DNA of 22,756 nucleotides, from assembly GCA_045641065.1 (NCBI GenBank), contig JAZUGF010000062.1, forward strand, positions 1 to 22,756. Direction: 5' to 3'. Positions 17,926 through 22,756 of the stretch are shown here, piece by piece. Under the pieces are notes generated by a model that did no database searches, was not told the origin of the DNA, and saw only the letters and a program-made list of their open reading frames with translations. The first letter of the stretch is position 1; each line of letters opens with the position of its first letter. A program made the translations under genes and the position numbers. The stretch comes from UBA1723 sp045641065 (lineage in GTDB: Bacteria; Bacteroidota; Bacteroidia; Bacteroidales; Paludibacteraceae).

Positions 17926-17952
17926 TTTATAAAAATGTAGTTATTATTCTAA
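17926..17952 (-). promoter_or_regulatory. 27-base leader of gene C, identical to that of gene A
   Basis: This is the partner of 4407-4433. It ends only four bases before the ATG at 17921, so most of it must be transcribed leader or a promoter giving a very short leader. It lacks a Shine-Dalgarno. The first codons of A and C are unrelated, so the identity stops at the coding sequence. Confidence 0.55.
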
Positions 17953-18016
17953 TAAAATCCATAAATCATACGAAATTACCAAATAATAATACAAAATTTC
18001 GAATATGGAAGAGTGA

Positions 18017-18045
18017 GTTATCAACAAGTGTTAAAAAGTGTAAAA
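18017..18045. repeat. 29-base block shared with the region upstream of gene A
   Basis: This matches 4778-4806 at 27 of 29 positions, including 20 consecutive bases. It lies about 95 bases upstream of the gene C start in the same orientation as the copy upstream of gene A, where the distance is about 378 bases. Its role is unknown. Confidence 0.6.
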
Positions 18046-18102
18046 TTTAATTCATAATTCGTAATTGTCGTTACATGCCATGCGAAGGAATGATTATTTC
18101 AA

Positions 18103-18122
18103 AGACGCGAGATCTCGCGTCT
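18103..18122. repeat. Perfect 20-base palindrome
   Basis: AGACGCGAGATCTCGCGTCT reads the same on both strands. It is far more G+C-rich than its surroundings. Short palindromes of the form AGACGCGA...TCGCGTCT occur as dispersed elements in several bacterial groups. It has no T-run long enough for a classical terminator on either side. Confidence 0.85.
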
Positions 18123-18202
18123 CTACGACCTTACCCCAGAGTTCATATTGATTGAAATACTTGAAGCTTCTTTTCTTTAATATTGGATTATACTGCTGAC
18201 TA

Positions 18203-18332
18203 ACCCATGAAATGGGTGACATTACATAACTCATAGCGTAAGCTATGGGAATATCTGAGCCTCTGTGGTTAACTAATTTGTGCTCGCCTTCGGCTCGCAC
18301 TTGAGGTGGGGCAAGGGCGTTCCGCCCTTTGC
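18203..18332. repeat. Cluster of four hairpins, REP-like element
   Basis: Four inverted repeats follow one another: ACCCAT-GAA-ATGGGT (18203-18217), CATAGC-GTAA-GCTATG (18232-18247), an imperfect GTGC...GCAC stem with an inner CGCC/GGC part (18280-18300), and GCAAGGGCG-TTC-CGCCCTTTGC with one bulge (18311-18332). Together with the palindrome at 18103 they look like a composite repetitive extragenic element. The last hairpin, 13 bases past the barrel stop codon, may end the transcript although it lacks a T-run. Confidence 0.6.
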
Positions 18333-18344
18333 AATCCTCATTTA

Positions 18345-19289
18345 CTACTCTTTAACCTCTAAGCTCTCATCTTTAAGCTCTAAGCTCTCATCTTTAAGCT
18401 TTGAACTCTTTTCCTCTCCTGTCAACGGCAACACATAGCCGATCTTGAGTCCGACTGAAACCAAACGAGAGAAATCAAGTGTTGTTGTATTGAACGGAGA
18501 ATCGTATCTTCCATATTGATTCAAGAAACGATTTGTTGTCTCTTCATTGATCTGTTTGATTCCGTATTGAGCATAGATTCCATAGTAAAATCTTTGGAAA
18601 CCAATATTTTGAGTCAATCCTAAATCAAGATAAGCAGCAAATCCTATTGGCACTGTATTCAAATCTCCTAGAGATATATCATCCCATTCTGCAGAATTAT
18701 GATCCAATGTATAGAATCCATATTGATCAATGCCTTTTTCAGGAAGAAGCGACAAGTCAAAATCATTGTAATAGCCGCTCGTCTGGCGAATTCCGTCTTC
18801 GAAAACTACATACTGAGCTTTGATCGGAAACTGAATCTTCACTCCAGCCCCTATCATAGCAAATACATCTTTTGAGAAAGTAGCCTTCCCTACTAGACCG
18901 ATAGGCACATCGATAGTGAAAATTCTCTGTTTCTCCTTCCAATCCTGAAACTTTGCACTATAGATAAAACTTCTTTCGGTTTTATCTCCATAAACATAAT
19001 ACGGCATCTCTTCATACAAAACATCATTCAACTCAAATTGGCTCTGCCACATGGATAATCCTGCTCCAATTGACACTCCAGAATACGGTGTAAATAATGC
19101 GATGTATTCAGCTGCCAAACCACCTCCCAAACTAGAAGGAGCAAAAAACTCAGACGAAATCTTTTCTGACGAGTATTGGATAGAGGAAAGTCCAGCTCCA
19201 ATTGTCGTTTTGAAATACTGCTGCGAAAAGCTATTCATTGCACTTGCAACACACAAGCAAGCCAACACATTCTTGAAATTTATCTTCAT
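18345..19289 (-). CDS. Outer-membrane beta-barrel protein partnered with giant protein D
   Basis: This 314-residue protein is a paralogue of the barrel at 4901-5770. It has the same signal-peptide end NSFSQQYFK, the same IQYSS-x(2)-ISS, PSS-x-GGG and SIGAG blocks, and the same last strand VGLKIGYVLPL. It differs by a longer loop near the middle (SLLPEKGIDQ and on) and by a C-terminal tail of about 20 charged residues made of two 7-residue repeats. I start it at the ATG at 19289 because AAGGAGG lies 8 bases upstream; a TTG at 19295 would be too close to that site. Two stop codons in tandem, TAG then TAA, end it. It follows giant gene D by 19 bases. Location in the outer membrane is well supported by the pattern; a role in export or anchoring of D is inference. 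Confidence 0.85.
   Translation of the reverse strand: MKINFKNVLACLCVASAMNSFSQQYFKTTIGAGLSSIQYSSEKISSEFFAPSSLGGGLAAEYIALFTPYSGVSIGAGLSMWQSQFELNDVLYEEMPYYVYGDKTERSFIYSAKFQDWKEKQRIFTIDVPIGLVGKATFSKDVFAMIGAGVKIQFPIKAQYVVFEDGIRQTSGYYNDFDLSLLPEKGIDQYGFYTLDHNSAEWDDISLGDLNTVPIGFAAYLDLGLTQNIGFQRFYYGIYAQYGIKQINEETTNRFLNQYGRYDSPFNTTTLDFSRLVSVGLKIGYVLPLTGEEKSSKLKDESLELKDESLEVKE
18357..18398 (-). repeat. Two identical 21-base units in the 3' end of the second barrel gene
   Basis: Bases 18357-18377 and 18378-18398 are identical (CTCTAAGCTCTCATCTTTAA plus G on the plus strand), followed by a degenerate partial third copy. They encode LKDESLE twice, after the last barrel strand. The paralogous barrel ends at the corresponding place without them. 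Confidence 0.85.
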
Positions 19290-19297
19290 TTTCAATT

Positions 19298-19304
19298 CCT
19301 CCTT
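19298..19304 (-). promoter_or_regulatory. Shine-Dalgarno AAGGAGG of the second barrel gene
   Basis: AAGGAGG precedes the ATG at 19289 by 8 bases, inside the 19-base spacer after the stop codon of giant gene D. The spacer is a near copy of that between C and its barrel, so the junction itself is conserved between cassettes. Confidence 0.75.
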
Positions 19305-19308
19305 AACT

Positions 19309-21480
19309 TTACTTTACCAAAACATGCTTGCTTACAGTCTGTCCGTCAGCAGACGTTGCTACGACTATGTATTCACCAACGTTGTACAAACACAACGAAT
19401 TTTCTTTTTCTATACCAACCTTATGAATTACAGCATGGCCTTTCATATTATAGACAACAATAGAAGCCTTTTCAAAAGCATTTGAGTCTGTGATTCCTGT
19501 TATTGTCACAATAAAATCCTCACCTGCATTTACTGGATTTCTATTCAATGTAATATTGAATGGTGGAACAGTGGCAGCAAACTCTCTCTCTGCGATAAAC
19601 AATGTATCACCGAAAATATTGACTACCTGTACCTTATATGCACCGTCTACTCCATCAATATCATTGTAGAACTGCTCTGTTGCACCCTTGATCAACTCTC
19701 CATTCTTATACCATTGGTAACTTACAAACTCCTTTTTCGAATTGTCTACAATAAGCATATCTGCCATCAATCTGACAATCAAATCACTTGAATAATAACC
19801 AGAAGTGTCGACAGGAGTCTTCATTGGTTCAGCAATCACAAATCTATATGCGATATCACCAGTTGTACCATTGCTCCACTCGTAATTATTGATATCAACA
19901 AGTGAAACGTAAACATCATACCTACCCTCGTCAGTCTGAACATTACCCTCTACAACATATAGAGAATCTGCAGGGATATTGTATGTCTGAGCCTCACCGT
20001 TGAATCTGTAAACCGTAGTATCGGAAGCAGGTATCTCAACCTGAGCCTTAGCGATTGTAAATGGAACCAAGATATCATCACTTGTACCGTCTTCCCAAAT
20101 CATTGAGTTGGCATCTACAAGAGATACTCTTGCGAAATACTTACCAGCATCTTTTCTTACATTGCCACTTACAACGCAATTAGAATCCGCAAAAACATTG
20201 AATGTCTGCATCTCTCCATTGTAAACAAGCATCGCTGTGTCAGCTACCGGGTAAGCAATCGGAGTCTTGACAACCTCTCGTTCGCTGATCACGAATGAAT
20301 AAACCAAATCAATAGTTGTACCGTCGCTCCAACTGTAATTCTCAACATCATTAAGCGAAACAATTACAGAATGTCTACCAACAGTTGTCTGAGCATTACC
20401 CTTAACTGTATAATACTCACTCTCTGCAATTGTATAATTCAATGTGTCACCGGTGAAAACAAATGTTGTTGCATCCTCAGATGGAATATCAATCTGCGAC
20501 TTCTCAATTGTGTATGGAACCACAACGTCATCAGTAGTACCGTCGCTCCACTCTGTATTTGACTTATCAACCAATGAGATTGTAGATTCATATCTTCCAG
20601 CTTTAACTGCAGAATAACCAGAAATGCTATACCACTTACCAACTGGGATATCAGGTTCAATTTCGTGTCCATTATAAACAAATACTGTAGACTCGGATGA
20701 CGGTTTTTCCAACTTGATCTTCTCAATTGTATAAGGAATCAAGATATCGTCGGAAATGCCGTTCTCCCAAACTGTATTAGACTTGTCGACCAACGAAACA
20801 ACTGCTTGATAATTTCCAGCTGCAACATTCGCATTGCCAGAAACTATATAATTAGGATTTGATTCAATCTGACATGCAATCGAGTCTCCATTGTAAACGA
20901 ATCTTGAAGAATTTGTCGACGGAATGGCTACCTTAGCTTTACCAATTGAGTATGGAATCTCAATGTCCGCAGTAGAGCCATCAATCCAAGCTGTGTTAAC
21001 TTTATCCTTCAATGCTATTGTAGCCAAGTAATAACCTGCCTTTTCTGCTGTTGCATTTGAGACAGTGTAATACTGACTCTCTTTGATTTCAACACCCTGA
21101 GTCAAACCGTTGTAGATGAAGTTAGAATTTGAAACGACTGGGATTGAAACAGGAACAATGTTAACCTCCTTCATCTTAATTACAAACTCATACTGCAAAT
21201 CTCCACTTATGCCGTCTGACCACATGTAGTTAGCATTATCCACAAGTGAGACATTAACCAAATGTCTGCCGACCATAGTCTGGACATTTCCACTAACTTT
21301 GTAAAGTGGGCTGGTTGGAATTCCGTAGACATGCTCCATTCCATCATACTCAAATACAGTAGCGTCAGCTGCAGGTTCGTTAACAACTGCCTTTTTGATA
21401 ACATACGGAATTGAGACATCGCCTGTTGTTCCGTTCTCCCAAACCATTGTCTTATTGTCTTTCAAAGAAACTGTGGCGAC
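19309..21480 (-). CDS. Giant repeat gene D, C-terminal part downstream of an in-frame TAA
   Basis: This is about 723 residues in the same frame as 21484-22756, separated by one TAA. It holds the rest of a broken stalk domain, then seven full Ig-like domains (cores from YMWSDGISGD to YEWSNGTTGD), a domain with SYQWYKNGELIKGATEQFY, and a T9SS type A-like sorting domain ending SKHVLVK. It aligns domain for domain with the end of protein C. It lacks an insert of about 85 residues that C carries before SYQWYKNG. There is no credible start for this part on its own: the first candidate is a TTG at 21465 inside the broken domain, without a Shine-Dalgarno. It should be read as the end of one broken gene, or of an intact gene if the TAA is a base error. 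Confidence 0.85.
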   Translation of the reverse strand, partial: VATVSLKDNKTMVWENGTTGDVSIPYVIKKAVVNEPAADATVFEYDGMEHVYGIPTSPLYKVSGNVQTMVGRHLVNVSLVDNANYMWSDGISGDLQYEFVIKMKEVNIVPVSIPVVSNSNFIYNGLTQGVEIKESQYYTVSNATAEKAGYYLATIALKDKVNTAWIDGSTADIEIPYSIGKAKVAIPSTNSSRFVYNGDSIACQIESNPNYIVSGNANVAAGNYQAVVSLVDKSNTVWENGISDDILIPYTIEKIKLEKPSSESTVFVYNGHEIEPDIPVGKWYSISGYSAVKAGRYESTISLVDKSNTEWSDGTTDDVVVPYTIEKSQIDIPSEDATTFVFTGDTLNYTIAESEYYTVKGNAQTTVGRHSVIVSLNDVENYSWSDGTTIDLVYSFVISEREVVKTPIAYPVADTAMLVYNGEMQTFNVFADSNCVVSGNVRKDAGKYFARVSLVDANSMIWEDGTSDDILVPFTIAKAQVEIPASDTTVYRFNGEAQTYNIPADSLYVVEGNVQTDEGRYDVYVSLVDINNYEWSNGTTGDIAYRFVIAEPMKTPVDTSGYYSSDLIVRLMADMLIVDNSKKEFVSYQWYKNGELIKGATEQFYNDIDGVDGAYKVQVVNIFGDTLFIAEREFAATVPPFNITLNRNPVNAGEDFIVTITGITDSNAFEKASIVVYNMKGHAVIHKVGIEKENSLCLYNVGEYIVVATSADGQTVSKHVLVK

Positions 21481-22756
21481 TTACTTGCCTGCAAAAGTCT
21501 TAGTATTGCCGACAACGGTGTAGTATTCAGACTCTGGAATATCAAGAGTGTGTGCTTTTGAATTATAAGTAAACTCCGTGATTTCAGGCACTGGAATCTT
21601 CACAATGGTAGATTCAATATCACGTTGAGCGATAAAGAAATTATATACAATGGCATCTATAGTACCGTCATTCCACTCATAATTTCTAGTATCCTTCAAC
21701 GAAATCATCACATCGTGGTTACCAATACTCATCTGATAGTTACCAGCCACTGTATAAAGATCACTCTTTTCAACTTTATAAGTCTGGTAATCATCATTAT
21801 ATACGAATTTAGTTGTATCGGCAGCAGGCATCTCAACCTTTGCCTTAGCAATTGAGAATGGAATCTGGATGTCTTCAACCGAACCGTCGCTCCAAACTGT
21901 ATTATTAGGATCTTTCAATGATAATGTCACAGCGTAACGACCTGCATTTACAGCCTCATTTCCAGAAACCGAGTAATTATCATTTTCCTCGACAGAAAGA
22001 GACTTAACCTTTCCATCGTAAACGAACGATCTATCCAAAATTGTAGGGATATCAATAAACTTCTTCTCTACTGCCTTTGGTCTGATAACAAAATTGAAGA
22101 ACAAATCAGCAGTTGTTCCATTGCTCCACTCGTAATTTGAAATATCAGTTAGAGCGACGCGAACTTCGTACTGACCAGGCAAAGTCTGTTTGTTTCCAGT
22201 AATCTCATACTGTTTATTCTCCACAAGTTTGTATGTCTTCTGAGTACCATCGTAAACATAAGCTGTTTTGTCAGCTACCGGCATCAAAACCTGTGCTTTA
22301 TGGATTACAAAGTTGTATTTCTTAATCTCAGTAGTACCATCTGCCCAGATATAATTCTTTGCGTCATTCAAATCAACACTAACGATATAATAACCTGCAT
22401 ATGTGTACTTATTTCCAGTCACCTTATAAGCACTGTTCTCTGCAATCTTATAAGTTTGTACTCTACCATTATATGTATATGTGCTCTTATCAGCAGTCGG
22501 CATCTCCACCTGTGCCTTATCAATTGTGAAACTCATCTTCACATCATCTGACGAACCATCACTCCATACTGTCTTAGTAGGATCAGTCAAAGATAGAGTC
22601 ACTGTGTAACGTCCTGCATCAACTCCTTCATTACCAGAAATTGTGTAATCCTTACTACTTGCAATCTTCAAAGATTTTGCCTCTCCATCGTAGATGAAGC
22701 TCTTAACTGCAACTGATGGAATTGCAACCGGTGTCAACTGAACCTCCTCCATGCGA
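21481..22756 (-). CDS. Giant repeat gene D, part upstream of a premature TAA; enters from the right edge
   Basis: The frame is open at the right edge, so the true start and any head domain lie outside the window; the ATG at 22752 falls inside an inter-domain linker and is not a start. Five full Ig-like domains are visible, with cores TVWSDGSSDD, YIWADGTTEI, YEWSNGTTAD, TVWSDGSVED and YEWNDGTIDA, and a sixth begins. It ends at TNTKTFAGK-like sequence (GNTKTFAGK) followed by TAA, where protein C has Tyr (GKYVATVSL). The sequence after the TAA continues the same domain, VATVSLKDNKTMVW. It matches C domains 26-29 and then 34, so four domains present in C are absent here. Confidence 0.85.
   Translation of the reverse strand, partial: RMEEVQLTPVAIPSVAVKSFIYDGEAKSLKIASSKDYTISGNEGVDAGRYTVTLSLTDPTKTVWSDGSSDDVKMSFTIDKAQVEMPTADKSTYTYNGRVQTYKIAENSAYKVTGNKYTYAGYYIVSVDLNDAKNYIWADGTTEIKKYNFVIHKAQVLMPVADKTAYVYDGTQKTYKLVENKQYEITGNKQTLPGQYEVRVALTDISNYEWSNGTTADLFFNFVIRPKAVEKKFIDIPTILDRSFVYDGKVKSLSVEENDNYSVSGNEAVNAGRYAVTLSLKDPNNTVWSDGSVEDIQIPFSIAKAKVEMPAADTTKFVYNDDYQTYKVEKSDLYTVAGNYQMSIGNHDVMISLKDTRNYEWNDGTIDAIVYNFFIAQRDIESTIVKIPVPEITEFTYNSKAHTLDIPESEYYTVVGNTKTFAGK

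Larger units (their letters stand above)
17953..18344. other. Intergenic region between the second barrel gene and giant gene C
   Basis: I support no gene here. The part near gene C (17953-18060) is AT-rich and holds the 29-base shared block. The part near the barrel gene (18100-18340) is richer in G+C and holds a series of palindromes. A 68-residue open frame across the palindromes has no signal of being real. I see no typical Bacteroidetes promoter at a confident spacing. Confidence 0.6.

Noticed and set aside
17957..18000. Bacteroidetes -33/-7 promoter upstream of gene C
   Set aside because: Near matches to TAnnTTTG exist (for example TATTATTTG with one extra base), but none has a TTG at a proper distance. 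The region is so AT-rich that such words are expected by chance.
18094..18300. 68-residue minus-strand open frame
   Set aside because: It runs straight through four palindromes, has no Shine-Dalgarno, and its sequence is just the translation of hairpins.
21466..21484. Frameshift or programmed shift between the two parts of gene D
   Set aside because: Both parts are in the same frame and the domain continues directly after the TAA, so no shift is needed; it is a simple substitution.
1386..22551. Many plus-strand open frames inside the giant genes (for example 6066-6644 and 16128-16673)
   Set aside because: They lie opposite the repeat array, recur with the same period as the repeats, and encode Cys/Ile-rich strings with no domain. 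They are antisense shadows of a biased repeat sequence.
1..22756. CRISPR-like array
   Set aside because: The regular repeats have a period of about 225 bases, are diverged, and are coding in one frame. There are no short direct repeats separated by unique spacers.
1..22756. tRNA, rRNA, transposase or prophage genes
   Set aside because: I saw no cloverleaf, conserved rRNA segment, insertion-sequence ends or phage-like gene anywhere in the window.

Overview
The window is a segment of a Bacteroidales-type chromosome; genus cannot be decided from it. Three things point there: BspA-type leucine-rich repeats, a C-terminal sorting domain of the type IX secretion system (T9SS, type A-like) on the giant proteins, and small secreted outer-membrane beta-barrel proteins with signal peptides ending near SFSQ. 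Every gene I can support is on the minus strand, so transcription runs from high to low coordinates.

Layout in transcription order: (1) the 3' part of giant repeat gene D (22756 to 19309, entering from the right edge, interrupted by one in-frame TAA at 21481-21483); (2) a beta-barrel gene (19289 to 18345); (3) a 423-base gap with a cluster of palindromes and a promoter-proximal region; (4) an intact giant gene C of 4043 residues (17921 to 5790); (5) a second, paralogous beta-barrel gene (5770 to 4901) with a rho-independent terminator at 4803-4838; (6) a 500-base gap; (7) the 5' part of giant gene A (4400 to beyond base 1, interrupted by one in-frame TGA at 3171-3173).

The repeating unit is therefore a cassette: a giant secreted repeat protein followed 19 bases later by a beta-barrel gene with its own strong Shine-Dalgarno. 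Two copies have their barrel in the window and a third begins at the left end. The giants are built from Ig-like domains of about 75 residues (42 by my count in C, about 19 in the visible part of A, 13 in the visible part of D) with a near-invariant core of the form Y-W-D/N-G-T/S. C carries a BspA-like LRR head, while A goes straight from signal peptide to stalk domains. C and D are collinear at their C-terminal ends but differ by a block of four domains. A likely reading is an array of very long, paralogous cell-surface fibres, each paired with an outer-membrane barrel that may help export or anchor it. The pairing is visible; the function is inference.

A and C have different signal peptides and N-termini but an exactly identical 27-base sequence just upstream of their start codons. 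Two of the three giant genes are broken by a single base substitution with the frame otherwise open on both sides, which could be real inactivation or a base error in a hard-to-assemble repeat region.
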